Shown here: positions 1 to 12,260 of the stretch, piece after piece | How the letters are laid out: the number at the start of each line of letters is the position of its first letter | How positions within the stretch are numbered: the first letter of the stretch is position 1 | Origin: Uloborus plumipes | Taxonomy: Eukaryota > Arthropoda > Arachnida > Araneae > Uloboridae | Assembly: GCA_038373865.1 (NCBI GenBank) | Contig: JAXGGA010004417.1 | Location: forward strand, 1-64,000 | DNA: 64,000 bases | Direction: 5' to 3' | Program-made: the position numbers and the translations under genes | Notes under the pieces: model-generated | Told to the model about the DNA's origin: nothing | The model's database searches: none | What the model saw: only the letters and a program-made list of their open reading frames with translations

Positions 1-571
1 TTGAGTGTGGCGCAGACCCCACGAAGCCATGGACCCAAACTGTCAGCAAGGCACTGTTCAAGCTGGTGGTGGCTCCGTAATGGTGTGGGCTGTTTTTTCA
101 TGGCATGGACTTGGTCCTCTAGTGCGACTGAACCGAACATTGACTGGAAATGCTTATGTGCAGCTACTTGGAGATCACTTGCAGCCATTCATGGACTTCA
201 TGTACCCAAACAACGATGGGATTTTTATGGATGACAATGCGCCATGTCACCGGGCCACAACTGTTCGCAATTGGTTTGAAGAAAATTCTGGACAATTCCA
301 ACGAATGATTTGGCCACCTAGATCGCCCGACATGAATCCCATTGAGCATTTATGGGACACCATCGAGAGGTCTGTTCGTGCCCAAAATCCTGCCCCATCA
401 ACGTTTTCACAATTATGGACGTCTATCGAGACAGCATGGCTCAATATTCCTGCAGAAGACTTCCAACGACTTGTTGAGTCCATGCCACGTCGAGTTGTTG
501 CACTTCGACGGGCAAAAGGAGGGCCGACACGATATTAAGAGGTATCCCATGACTTTTGTCACTTCAGTGTA
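1..571 (+). mobile_element. Tc1/mariner-like element, 3' part, cut by window edge
   Basis: The right half of a Tc1-like DNA transposon. It comprises the transposase C-terminal region (to 538), a short 3' tail and the right terminal inverted repeat at about 541-569. Read inward on the minus strand the terminus starts CACTGAAGTGACAAAAGTC, a typical Tc1-like end, and it abuts a TA dinucleotide at 570-571. The left TIR lies before the window. The element sits inside the Mutator-like gene at 572-1813, whose frame runs straight up to the TA and then into the Tc1 tail. That makes it the younger of the two. Confidence 0.88.
5..538 (+). pseudogene. Tc1-like transposase, C-terminal catalytic part (DD36E type), 5' end missing
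   Basis: About 177 codons of a DDE transposase that would cut and paste the surrounding element by binding its TIRs. Visible are the VMVWAVFSWHG segment, the second catalytic Asp in MDDNAPCH and the catalytic Glu in SPDMNPIEHLWD. I count 36 residues between that Asp and Glu, so this is the DD36E spacing rather than the DD34E of classical Tc1. The first Asp and the N-terminal HTH domain lie before the window. The codon at 2-4 is an in-frame TGA. In relatives an Arg normally precedes the VWRRP stretch, so a CGA-to-TGA transition is likely and the copy is probably dead. The frame ends at TAA 536-538, about 30 bp before the right TIR boundary. No other frameshift is seen. Confidence 0.85.
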
Positions 572-1813
572 GTTCGGTAATCCAGGAGATATATCTGTGA
601 AACGGGCTCCACCATTTGTTTTGGCTCTTTGGTATTTGCACCAACTGTCTGCTGTTTTTGGGCACTGTCCATGCATTGGATTAGTCCTGCTGGAGCAACA
701 ATGAAAGAATGCAGCAATAACTGCAGATTGCATGGCTTGCAAATTTCCTGTGTTGCTACGTATAGCAATTCCGTAGTAATTCTGCAGACGGTCAATGAAT
801 TTGTCGGTTAACTTTCCCTTGCCACCTAATCCTTTTTTGGTTTTCTTTAATTTTCGAAGTCTGTTGCCAACGCGTTTTTGCACATGTCCAATGCACTCTA
901 GCTTTTGTACCGAATCTTTTCCGTAAGTGTCCTTCACTTCAAAAAACGCTTTACAATCTCCATCCCCAAAATACTGCACATATTTTAGATCGTGGTTTGC
1001 TAACGATCGCTGAAAAATTCTTTTTACACCTACAACTTCCATACTGCCAGACGATCCTGAGTGATTTGCACATAAATGTTCCTTCTCGCTTTTAGTTAGG
1101 CAAGAACGGCAGTATTGCGAGAGCATTTCAATGTCGAGAACTTTTCCAGTATCGACAGCAATTACTGAAACACAGCCATTCAGAGATGTGTGGCCACGAC
1201 GTTGCCACGTGCCGTCCACGGAAACCCCACAAGAATCTACTTTTTTCAGTTCTTTCACTCCTTGTGAAGATTCTTGCATGTTCTTCTTACTCGCAGAAAT
1301 CACCGCTGACAACAGTTTTTCTTCATTTTGTTTAAATGCAACTTTTGACAGGAAAGGCAAGTTCATTGTGAAAAAAAACTTTCTGCCAGCCGTATATCCT
1401 TTACCAATGAGTCGCAGTCCCAGTACAAGCAACTGGTTCAAAATATTCTGTTTCCCAGTTTTTGATGTTGAGGAGAAGCCTGTAACAAAACCACACTTGC
1501 ATGTGACCGAAAAATTGGAATTAATTCCAAACCTGGAATCTTCTGACAGTTTCAACCCCGTATCAAAACAGGTAGGGCAGCATAATATGGAGATCAGGGA
1601 TACCAGACAGGAAATATCTACTATTCTATTCCCTTGCAATTTTTCTGAACTTGAATTCATCAAATTGAAAGCATCAGCAGCTTTATCAACACATAGCTTA
1701 GAAGTACTAGCACTTTGTATGGCCTCATTACTTGTGTTTTCAGGTTTGGTATAACGATTGCCATGAAAGGTTCTCTTTTTCGACTTCCTTCTACAGGATC
1801 TAGCTTTTGCCAT
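572..1813 (-). pseudogene. Mutator-like transposase (PF20700 type), interrupted by a Tc1 insertion
   Basis: An open frame of about 414 codons from ATG at 1813 to the Tc1 boundary at 571. It then reads through Tc1 sequence to a stop at 413, so the true C-terminus lies left of the Tc1 copy, outside the window. The N-terminus is basic (MAKARSCRRKSKKR). A Cys cluster at residues 78-82 with CKCG at about 105-108 may bind zinc. The core carries SVDGTWQRRGH (Asp200), YFGDGDCKAF (Asp284/Asp286) and a C-x2-H motif in LECIGHVQKR, the pattern of the Mutator-like transposase domain common in arthropod and cnidarian genomes. No stop or frameshift is seen before the insertion, so the gene may have been intact when Tc1 landed. 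On its own it cannot make full-length protein. Confidence 0.82.
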
Positions 1814-2296
1814 AATAAAACAATAAAAGCTAAATAAAAATACTAAAATAATTACACAAAACAGAGCAAGAGTGCAGTGTAAAAGAAATTAAAAGCAGAT
1901 ATAAAAAGTAGTAAACGAAGTTGGTAAACCAAAATGTAAACAACAAAATTTGTTGCCACTCTGTACAAATTTCTTTCAAAAACTAAAAATAAATGATTGG
2001 CAACATGTAATCTTTTGATATTAATGTTATTTTATAGCCATTTATATCAAGAAAAATGAAAAACACAGCCTAAATTTACATTGTTTACATTCATTTTGAC
2101 GTTTTCAGCTGACTTCCGGTGCTTCGGAATCTCACTTCCGGTTTTTTTAATTAGCTGTAGCTTTTTTTCTAATTATCAGAAAAGTAAAAGTAAGACATTT
2201 TTGGAATCCTAGAAGTCAGTTCTTTTCAAATATATAATTTAAAAAAAATCAAATTTTTTGACGAAATCGGTCATTTCAACGTAGGCAGTCACCTTA
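1814..2296 (-). mobile_element. Probable 5' untranslated end and terminus of the Mutator-like element
   Basis: AT-rich leader upstream of the minus-strand transposase ATG. On the minus strand a sequence beginning GGTGACTGCCTACGTTGAAA lies at about 2277-2296 and could be the terminal inverted repeat start. The partner terminus is beyond the left edge, so neither TIR nor target duplication can be confirmed. Confidence 0.35.
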
Positions 2297-2399
2297 ATAA
2301 GACCAAGTGAGCAAATGTAAGTTGTTTTTATTTAGTAATATTTACTTATAGTCTACATAGCTTATTTTGGTTTAATACATTAATCAGTCTGTGTTTAAG

Positions 2400-3560
2400 C
2401 CAGGGTTCGCACTTACCCCTTCTTAAATGTAAGATGAGACATGTGCATCCTATAGCGTTGTTGTAAGTGCGTACCCCTGTGATGTTTTTTAATTCTATTT
2501 GTATGGAAGATCGTTAGGTGACCTTAGTAAACTATTCGTTTTATCCCTCTTCTTTTTTATTTTTTAATAAATACGGTTTTAAAATATTTTTCTTATTAGA
2601 ATCAGCAGCAGTAAGAAAAAACACAAAATAAAGAGCAAAAAAAAAAAGAAAATAATTGATCATGATATGATACTTGCACTTTTTTTTCTTGTACATTGAA
2701 ATAGTTTTTCACAAGGTGTTCTTAATTTTCTTAAATATAAGTTATTCATTACTCCACCTTCGTTTTTTGAATCTGTTGGTTCCTTATTTAGTGTTTCACT
2801 TAATTTTATTGCTTCATTTGTCATTCCGGTTTAAATTAAGTATAGCTGATGATTGCTATTTTCAACGAAAAATTTACTATCTGATATCTAAAAGCCAATA
2901 TATTTCAGAGGTAATGAATAAAATTGAAATCTTATGCCGCATTCAATGTAAATATAAATACTTGATGGAAATGACGTCGGATTTATAATCGGCTTATAAA
3001 AGAGTTATTAGCAAAATTAAAGGTGAATTACGAGAGTCGGATTTTACACGTAATAGTACACACTTGCCTCATCATAATGGTACGCACTTGCTCCGCATAA
3101 TAGTACGTAGATGCCTCATGATAGTGGTACGCACTTGCCCCATCATAATGGTACGCACTTACCCCCACCTTACTTTAAAGAAAGGGAAAGTGCGTACCGT
3201 CATATAAACAAATTTTAGTTAGAGTATTTGATCAAAATACCCCATGTATGTTATTAGTAGCTATTACTCAAAAGAAACAACTTGCATTTTTTGACTTGAA
3301 TTGCTTGGTATGACTACAAGAGAAACTGAAACGAAAACCTCTCAATCTTCACTTTAGAGTTTCTTTGAAGATATTTAAGTTGTCTCTGATTGTGTTTCGT
3401 CTATTGAATCCAGGCCTGAATTCTACCTATTGAAATTATCATTAGACAGTTATCTAACATAGTCGATGTGTTGCAGAAACCATTTCAGGACAGTGATTCA
3501 TATAATTCCCAGTGGACGCACTTACCCCGTGGACGCACTTACCAGAACTCACCCTACATA
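2400..3560. repeat. Dispersed GCACTTACC motif cluster
   Basis: AT-rich DNA in which a GC-richer motif close to CGCACTTACCCC recurs. On the plus strand it occurs near 2409, 3151, 3527 and 3540; on the minus strand near 2464 and 3188. A tandem core lies at 3056-3165. The spread over about 1.15 kb in both orientations suggests an old element with subterminal repeats. No transposase frame is present. Confidence 0.5.
3056..3165 (+). repeat. 24-bp tandem repeat, about 4.5 units
   Basis: GTAC anchors fall at 3056, 3080, 3103, 3127 and 3151, giving a period of 24, 23, 24 and 24 bp. A typical unit starts GTACGCACTTGCCCCATCAT. An inverted partial copy follows at 3183-3195. Confidence 0.8.
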
Positions 3561-3565
3561 AAAGT

Positions 3566-5004
3566 TTTTGATGTGGAAAATAAATTTTAAATTTTCGGTG
3601 ATTTTAAATGCTTTTGATTTTTACTCAACTTTTATTGTTTGATTGTAGGAAAAAAATTTAGCTTATTTAAAGAAAATAATTCAACTTTCAAATTGTTTCC
3701 AAATCTCCGTTTGAAATGCCGACAAAAAATGTGCTTTAAACTTTTATCTCCCATGTTTGCTCTTTTTTGAAATCTCTAAACGTATAAAATAATTACAGAT
3801 TTCCCCAACTAAAAACTAATTTCACCGAGATTATTTATTTTCAGATGCAACTGACGTGTCTTTTAATTTCAAAGGAAAGATTATTAGCGATTTAATTAAA
3901 GTTCGAATAGAAAGATACAAAATGTGCAGAGCCGAACAAAAAATTGAATATGCGATGCGTCTGTGTGTAATTGCCTGCATAGAAAGAGGCGGGCTCCCGT
4001 TCCCGCTCTTATCACCCATTAAACCTCAAAAGAAGAAAACTAAGAACACTTTTCTTAAGTTTTAATATTTTTCCTTCCCCTTCTCCTAGGATGAATGGTG
4101 CAATTAATTCTACCCAATGATTTGGTTTCAAGGCAAGCTTGTTAATAGGGAATTAAAGAGGCAAAATTTGAGCCCTCAACAGACTAAAATCCCTGCTCGA
4201 GGAAAATTAAAATAAGGAACAAAAAATGTGTTGGAAACAGATTTCCGTTTGTTGAACCACTGGGTTCTTTTTAAAATAAAAGAATAGAAAGTGAAAACTT
4301 AAGCTAAATGGATACAAGCTTCAAAACCACCAGAAAAGAGCATTTTTTTAATTTAAGTTTTCTATTACAAAGTTAAAAAAATTAATAAATAAATAAATTG
4401 ATTTGCTGTTCACGCAGGAGTATCTTGATATGTGATTGTGATGAACACTTTCGTCGCTGATGAAAATGATCCATTGCAACGCTGAAAAAGCTGTTTCTCA
4501 AAAAAATCGAGTTTTCAGAAACAAATAAATAATTTCGTGCAAAAAAGTAAAAGAAAATATAACGACGTTAAATCGAACAAAATGCTCAGATTACTGCATG
4601 CATGTGTTTCGGGTTTTACGGAACCCTTTTTTAGATGCATAAAAGTGAGCTTTTGTATTTAAAGACATCCAATAAAAGCTCAGTTTGTTTTTAATGTCTT
4701 TACATCCAAAAGACCAATCTTTTGTAGGATGATTTTATGCCCGAAAGCTCACCTTTTCTGTATTAAAAATTGTGTGTCTTGAAACCCCAATCACGTGTAT
4801 GCAGTAATCTGCCAACTTAGTGATATTTGGAGCTGTTAAATTTTCTTTTAAATTTTTCTTTGTTCATTTTTCTATTTTCTTTTTTCTTCCTTTCTTAAAT
4901 TTTAATCAGGAACCCTGTTTCTGTTACCCTCATCGTGTTTTCACTATTATCAATATTCTCGTTTTCCCAAAATGGTTGACAAATACCTTCCGCAATTGCA
5001 ATAC
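3566..5004. other. AT-rich DNA, nothing supported
   Basis: Only short chance frames. A 3'-splice-like TTTATTTTCAG precedes a 69-codon frame (3845-4065), but the peptide is not recognised and no donor site or neighbouring exon is evident. Confidence 0.5.
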
Positions 5005-5007
5005 AGT

Positions 5008-5190
5008 CGAGCCCGCTTGATGAAATTACAAATTTAAATAGAAACTTGTTCTAATAGGTGGCATATTCTATTATTCTGGAATCAAAATGTCGAATTACAA
5101 CTGCTTAGTACATTGAAATTTATTGCAGTAAACATTACATTCGAGCATACATTCTCTTTACCTATATTTCAATAAGCAGGCTCGAATGGA
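5008..5190. mobile_element. Short TIR element (MITE), CAGTCGAGC family
   Basis: The left end CAGTCGAGCCCGCTTGATGA is mirrored by the right end, whose reverse complement contains TTCGAGCCTGCTTATTGA. A TA precedes the left end. A related solo end, CAGTCGAGACCGCTTATAG, occurs at 54,106. No coding capacity. Confidence 0.45.
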
Positions 5191-7163
5191 ATGTATAACT
5201 CATCAATGGCTTCTCTTGTATTTTTCTAAGCTCATCACCTTCTAACATTTCTCTGCTTCTAAAGAACTTTAACTTCACTGTGTGGAGGGGTGCTGCCGAC
5301 AGTTTCTATCGCGTTCGGTGTTCTTTTGGCACTTCTTATCCCAACCGAAATCAGCGAAAGTAGCGCTTACGGGTGAAAAGATCCTGTCGGTGTTGGAAAG
5401 AAAAGTGAAACTCGAACAACGAATATTTCGTCTCCCCCAACAGGTGTAGAGTCGAAAAGATCAGAAGATTCCGTCTGCCATAAAAATTTTCGATAGACTT
5501 CTAAAATATCTATCCGCTATTTTGAGGCGAGAACGTTGAAACAAGTTTTCAGGCTGTTGCTTCTAAATTTGTTTCATGGGAGCAATTCTTTTTTTTTCCT
5601 TTGTTCTCTGATGCTTATGGTATAGATAAATGCTGTGAACGTATTTTTTTTAATGACAATTGAATAGGATTATTATGTGTATAAGTTAACTGATTTTTTG
5701 AAGAGAATTGAAAAGAAAGTATTTCACAAAAGCCCACCTGTACTTTTGGAGGTTACTGAAGTTTACCTCATTCGTAATTCAAAAGCCAATTTAAAATTTA
5801 AAAATTTTCAAAAATTCCATTTATAAGAAATTCTAACTCAGTTTAGTTTCTCTGGATCAGAATGGAATCAAAAAGCAGCTTCAATTTTTTTAAAGAAAGT
5901 TAAAAATACAATACATAAAAAGGGTACAATTGAATCGAAATTGATTTAATATATTTTTGAGTCGCCTCTAGTTTTCATCACAACAGCCACTCCTTTGTGC
6001 GTAGATTTCACAAGGTTTTATACCTCTTCGTACGGTATTTCATGGTGGAAAACTTCCCCATAATCGTTTTCTTAAACTTTTCCATTATATTTATAATTAA
6101 ATTCAGTTCAACTGAGAACAAAAAGTTGATAGTTCAGCCAAAAACAAAACGTAAGTTTCCTCACAGTTGTAGTACTTTTTACCAGTACTATACTAAGTGT
6201 TAAAAGTATTGATAAATTAACCATTAAATACATATAGTATAACAATGACTTTTTTTTTATAATTATATTTAAAAAATTTCTTTAAACCTCCCTAGAATTT
6301 TATGAGCACCCTGAACTAAAATACTGCACTATATAAATAAAAATTCCTTGGTGCTGTTAAGTTTTGCTTTTTAGAGAAAAAATAATAATTCTTTTCCCTC
6401 CACCGCATCTTTGCGAGAGACATGGCGCCTCTTAACACATCCGGCCGAAGGGAAAAAAACTGTATCATAAAATAATAACAATCGGTGCGGTTCCTCCGCC
6501 TCTCTTGGCAAATGTCATGCGCTCCAGACCATGAACAAGCGCCTTTGAATGCCCAATATTTACGTTTGAACTGTACTTTTTTTTTCTCTTTTCGTAGAGT
6601 CGTCGGAAGCCCCGAGACAGAACTATTCGGTTTTTGCGGCCATCAGGCATTTCCTCCGATGATGTCATCACTTTGGGCTCCGCCCAACTCTTTTCGTGTG
6701 TATCTTCTGTTTCTTAACAAACCGACTTCCGCTTTTCATGCTTTTGGTAGGATGATTTCGAGAGTTTTTTCTTCGTTTTTGCTCTGATAGTTTCTCAAAA
6801 AAAGAAGAAAACTCCATAAGTGAAATTCATCTTCTTCATTTTTATTGCACATTGCATTTTATGGCACCTTGACATTTTCATAAAACTCTAACAGAAAATT
6901 TCAATTAATTTAATAAAACGTAAAAAGAAGATGATTATATGACCATGCAGTAATGTCATTTTATGCAAAGTTAAGGAAAAAAAAAATCTGCGCGTACAGA
7001 GAAAAAGACGCACATTATCCGCCATGTTTAGTCACGGTTTTATTATGTTATGCTTTACCTATAAGTTTAGAAAACGTTTTACATTTCTCTTCCCACTTAA
7101 AATCATTCATATTTTAATTCTATTAGAAAAGAACAAAACAAAATAAAAATTGAGCTTAAAATG
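5191..7163. other. AT-rich DNA with two GC-richer islands
   Basis: 5285-5460 and 6400-6780 are richer in GC and CpG than their surroundings and contain no obvious repeat. They could be conserved non-coding DNA or old element remnants. The frames within (68-100 codons on either strand) match nothing I recognise. Confidence 0.35.
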
Positions 7164-7592
7164 CAGTACAACCTCCTTTATCTGGACTAACTGAGAGCAA
7201 AAACAATCTGCATTTAAACGAAAATAAGAGTAATCCTAGTAATGAGCAAATATAAGCAGACTTATGTTTTATTACAGTATAATACGTTGATTTGTAATAA
7301 AATTACATAGGATCGTATCACACCAGCCTTTTATCATTTATAGTTCAGCTGCAATGTTGTCGGACTGACACAAGTATTATACCATGATGTTTGTTACATT
7401 ATTGCAATTTATTGTAGAATCAATGTAAAAGGTGTGCATTTAGTCAAAATGAAAAGTAAAAGTTTGGTGTTGAACTTATGTTACCATAATTAAAATTATT
7501 CTTTAAGTGAATATAATTTTTTACTCTTCAAAATTGATCCAGGTTAACTGGAGGTTCGCATGAACAATGGACGGTTAACCGAATTTCTACTG
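7164..7592. mobile_element. Pogo/Tigger-like non-autonomous element, degenerate
   Basis: The left end reads CAGTACAACCTCCTTTATC and the right end, reverse-complemented, CAGTAGAAATTCGGTTAACC. Both resemble the CAGTAGAACCTC-ATTATC ends of pogo-like elements. The right end is followed by TA; the left flank is TG, so the target duplication is not clean. Confidence 0.4.
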
Positions 7593-8439
7593 TATTTCAT
7601 ATACTTCATTATTGAGGATAAATGAAGGGGGGATTTTATCCATGTTCATGTAAGCTATACTTCATTTAAAAAAAAATAAAAAGTTTACTTAAAGAAATTT
7701 ATGAAAGTCCTGTGGTAAGTACCATTTGTATTTAAGAGTAAAATAAGGTCCCCCCCCCCCCGCCAATACTTCTTCTTCAAACTTCACACTTGCTTTGATA
7801 AAATAATGCGCAGGATAGGAAAATAAGTAAGTAAAATAGCAATAATGGTCATGATTGATAGTGCAGTACAATCAGTTATAATTGGTTTGTAAATCAATTA
7901 TAACTGAATTCATTCAATTTCTTTGATCCGAATTCATGCCTTTATCATTACTAATAATTTTATCTTTCAGGAAAAAGATATAAAAATATTTTTACCTCTG
8001 AATTCCTTCAGAAATTCCAGATTGGACCTGAAAAAGTTCTTATTTATTTTCTTTCTGTAACAATGATTCAGAAGTATACATCTATACCAGAAAGCAACTT
8101 AACTTGACGCTAAACGTCACTACGCGCGGAGCCAATAAGAGCTCAGAAGCAGTTAAGGATCTCCTCTAATTCTCCAAGTAGGCTGAGATGTTTTATCTAG
8201 CTCGTTTTTCATTGGCTGACGTCACGCTGACGTCACAACTCCAGTGTCAAGAAACCTTGCAGCGCAGTATAAATTTTAACTTTGGTGTGTGTCTAACAAA
8301 AATATCCTTTAATTCAAATGATTTTCTCTTTCATGTTGGATATGTATATCAGAATCTTTTTTTTACTAATGTTTGTAGTTTTAGAATTGGATAAGTTATA
8401 TTCCATGATATTCCATCTATTTTGTTATATAACGTTAAC
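7593..8439. other. AT-rich DNA, nothing supported
   Basis: Contains a C12 run near 7750 and a weak GC-richer patch at 8105-8270 with repeated GACGTCA. No gene or repeat is identified. Confidence 0.4.
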
Positions 8440-9714
8440 CAGGGTTGCCAGATTTAAGAACTGTAAATACGGGACAGGCTCTTTGAGGGGGGGGGGAGAT
8501 ATTGAGAGATGAAGTCTAAAGGTTGAATTTTTGCAACCTTGACTTTGATATTAAATGTTTCTCACAAATATAAATGAAGAAAAAAATACACAATGATCAT
8601 ATAAAAAAACTTCATTTTGTACCATTGCATAGTTATTCTTCGCCATGAATATTGGTGGGGAAAGGTTTTCAACTAATTATTGTGAAAATTCGTATTTCCC
8701 TCTTGTTAACCCCCTTTTTCCTAAACCAGGACCGTCATTTCAAATTTTGCCGTTCGGGGGGGGGGGAGGTAAATTATACCAGATTTCAATGTAAATTATA
8801 CCAAAAAAAAAAACAAAAGCCACGCCCACTTATATGTAAATACATTAATTTCCAAAACCAGGGGGGAGGTCATTGACCACCCGTCCTGATGTCCCAAATG
8901 ACAGGACTACTTAAACTCAATATAAGAAGTTAACTTAAAACAAATAAACAAATCAGGTATTCAATATCTTTTGAGGGAAAACTGTACAGTTTTGTCAATA
9001 TTATAACATGATAATTATTCTTATACAACCGCGGAAAATTCCTTTTTTAAAATCATATTTTCTGCTAGATTTTACTGCTGCAATAATTCTTTCTAAGTTT
9101 TGATGGTCTTTAGGATGCCATAAAACTTACTGTAATTTATATTTCTCTCGCTCATTGTAAAAATTATGCATTTTCATCTTTTTAAAACGCGTGTTTGTTT
9201 GCTAAATAGAATAGCATATAGTTACATCTTTTAGTATAAAAGCGAAGCGAAGCAAATTTCAAAAAATTGAAATTGATTGGTTCAAAAAAAAAAAAAGAAA
9301 AATCTAGTGACTAATAGTAGCTGAACACATATATTTCTTTTATAATAGAAAAATTGAGAAGGGCTTTTTATATATAAGGCATAGTAAAATCATTTACAAG
9401 GAGATACACCACTTTTACAATGAACGTTTGTTGAATTGATTGTCACAATAATTTCTGCTCTAAATGAATAGAACACTAACATTACTTCAGAACAGAAAAT
9501 ATTATAGGTAATTCAATCAATTTTCTTATTACTCTATTTCACATTTTTTGTTTTACCTCATTTTTTTTCTGAAAATAATGTTTCGTTTTGTAAAATGCTG
9601 CTTCTAACCAGAATACGGGACTTTAGCCGTCCCGTATCAAGGTTCCCCGGGACGCGGGACAATATTTCAGAAAACGGGACTGTCCCATGAAATCCGGGAC
9701 GTCTGGCAACCCTG
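8440..9714. mobile_element. hAT-like non-autonomous element with 13-bp TIRs
   Basis: Exact inverted termini CAGGGTTGCCAGA at 8440-8452 and its complement at 9702-9714, a common hAT-type end. Subterminal GGGAC/GTCCC motifs recur near 8472 and at 9612-9695. The 8-bp flanks (8432-8439 and 9715-9722) agree at only 4 positions, so the target duplication is eroded or the two ends belong to different copies. G-runs at 8487 and 8757 and no transposase frame. Confidence 0.55.
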
Positions 9715-12000
9715 GTAATAACCCCAGAAAACATTGATGTAAAAATGACTCCTCTTTGTTTTATAAATACGTATCTGTTAAAATTTTCATTCTTATAGAC
9801 ATAGTCAATAAGTTTCTTTATCAAGCCATGTATTTCTTTCAGAAAGGATAAAAGTATTCAAATTTGAAAATGTTTTTTTTTTAAATTGAAATGAATTTAT
9901 TAATAGTTTTTTTTACGCTACAACCAAATTAGGAAATGTATAAACAATCAGACTGAATAGCTATTTTATAACTGTAGAACAATGAAACACTCAATAACAA
10001 TCTTAAAAAACTTTAAAACTGCATGCAAACATATTAATATATTATTAATCTCAAAACCAGGGGTGCTGTTTGTGGTTTAAAACTAAATAACAATCCTGAG
10101 TCTTAAAAAATTCAAGAAAAAAAACAATGCCCAATACTAATTAATAGAATAGTTTTGCTTTCTATCTTAACTGCTTATTTTTGTTACTTGTTCAACTAAA
10201 ATCTTTAAATTATTCATTTGAATTGGAAGCCATTATTTAAATGAAGATTACACGCGTACCACTAAGAGGAATTGCATTGTAAAAAATAAAGATTTTTTTT
10301 CCCCAAAATTAGAGAATTCTTTTAAAGGCCAGAAGAACGCATTAATCGTAGATCTAAGCAGTGGTAGATTAGGAGTATATTAGCCTATTTAGGTAGATTA
10401 CATAGATGGTTTTTCTTGCAGTAACACTACACAGGCAGAGAAGCAACTTTTACAGAACTTGTTTGCTTTTTATAAAGAGCTAACCACGAGGCTAGGCGGC
10501 AAATGTTGTCCCCACCTTGGCAATCTAGAGACAAAATCTTAATTGTCTGTAGACAAAATGTGAGAGTTTAAGAGCTTTCGTATTTCAAGTAGTGGTTTCT
10601 GGAATTTTTCATTTTGCAATATGGCTTGGCATAAATGATATATTTATGGGCTCGATAAGACAGATAAAATTAAGATGCAAACAGCTTACGTTTCACAATG
10701 ATGTACTGCAACTGTTTTTAGTAGTGTTCGGATTCACTCGTTATAATGTTTATACCATACTACAATAGTATGTTTGTACTTACGTTTCAAAAACGTTACG
10801 TTCTGTAACTATTTGTTTTATTTAGTTTAAAGTGCTGTTTATAGTTTTTATTTTACTTAAGTGTTTTAAATATACAAGTACAAAAAGGACCAACCTAAGA
10901 GTCATGGCCTAGTATTCCGCTCATTTATACTGCATTTGGCTCCAAAAATTTGCACATTAATCACATGACTCATAAAGGATAAGAAAAAAATTATTCCAAT
11001 CAAAATGTAGGTTTCAATCATGTTTTTAGCAGCTTTAATAAATTAAGGTAGTTTGGTCTTATAAAAAACGTGGGTAACAAATAAGGCCAAATCTGAAAAA
11101 AAAAATGTATATTTAAGCTAATTTTAAAAAAATGCATTTATCGTCAATGTAAAAACATATTAACTCAAAATCATTAGCAAAAATTCCATACATAATTCAA
11201 TGGAAAGGAAACGAATGAGTTGTCACATGGCGAGGCACTGATTACTCGTTATTCACAGGAGGGTTTTTTTTGGGGGGGGGTGTCTCCTGCTCAGAATTCA
11301 TGCCCAATATGTCAGCATATGCATCACAGGATCATATGCTCCACTCGAACCTTCGGTGTTTTAATTACAACACCGAAGTTAGAACACCGAAGTTCTAACA
11401 AATCCAATCATGGAATTATTGAGTTACCATCTACTTTTCAATGGTTATCAAATCACGGGAAACAATGACTGCACACGGCGGTGTTTTTCTTTTTGAATTC
11501 GTCAACTACATAAATTAAGAATTTTAGAACAATTGACAACTCTGTTTTCTCGTAAACTATGGAATGCAGAAACAAATTTTACTGTAAAACAAGATTAGAT
11601 AATTTTAATAAGATTCTTTAGTAATATTAGCTATGCCATTGCGTGTAATTAACAGACTGCTAGTGATGACATTTAGTTATGTTAGACGTTCTAGTGATGG
11701 TAAAATCACGAAAAAGCGGGGGGGTGGGGGTTTCGATTCTACACAGAAAAAGGGAGTACCTTATTAGTCTGCGTGGCCTTATTCGCCCACGTAGAGAACC
11801 TTAATTAATAATAAATAAAAATACATACAAATGTATAAATATGCACAGATATTGTTCTCTTTATAAGGTAAGAGTTCAATTTCAAACGTGAATTAAAGGT
11901 ACTGGAGAAGATTCCTGTGTGAATCAGTTTGCACAGGACCCCCTTAAAGAATATCTTAACGGAAACGGAAAGTGCTAGGGATCCAAGAATCCCATTCATC
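9715..12000. other. AT-rich DNA, nothing supported apart from small hairpins
   Basis: At about 11,350-11,399 two adjacent short stem-loops share the element ACACCGAA, with stems of 10 and 8 bp. There is a G-run at 11,271. No gene is identified. Confidence 0.4.
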
Positions 12001-12260
12001 CCAAGAAAAAGCCGTCGTCTATTATAGGCCGTGTGCCGGGCAAAAACCTTTCATCATTTTCTCCAGACATAAAACTCGGTTTCTGTACAGAAGACAGCGA
12101 GCACGGAGTTAATTTAGCGTGCGCTATTCCTACTTCTATCGCCCAGATAAACGTCGGAGGCTGTAAAAGATGGCCGCACTAAATAGCCGGATGCCTTTGT
12201 TCTCTGGGAAGCTTTTTATTTCATTGAAGAAAGGCTGTGCTCCGCAATAAAAATTGTTTA
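12001..12260. other. GC-richer island, candidate conserved non-coding element
   Basis: Unique-looking sequence, richer in GC and CpG than its surroundings, with no coding frame and no internal repeat. Its look is like the islands at 24.3, 26.7 and 54.9 kb. Function is unknown; the idea of an enhancer is inference only. Confidence 0.3.

Noticed and set aside
3845..4065. Possible exon after TTTATTTTCAG
   Set aside because: The 69-codon peptide is unrecognised, with no matching donor site or neighbouring exon; acceptor-like strings are frequent in AT-rich DNA.
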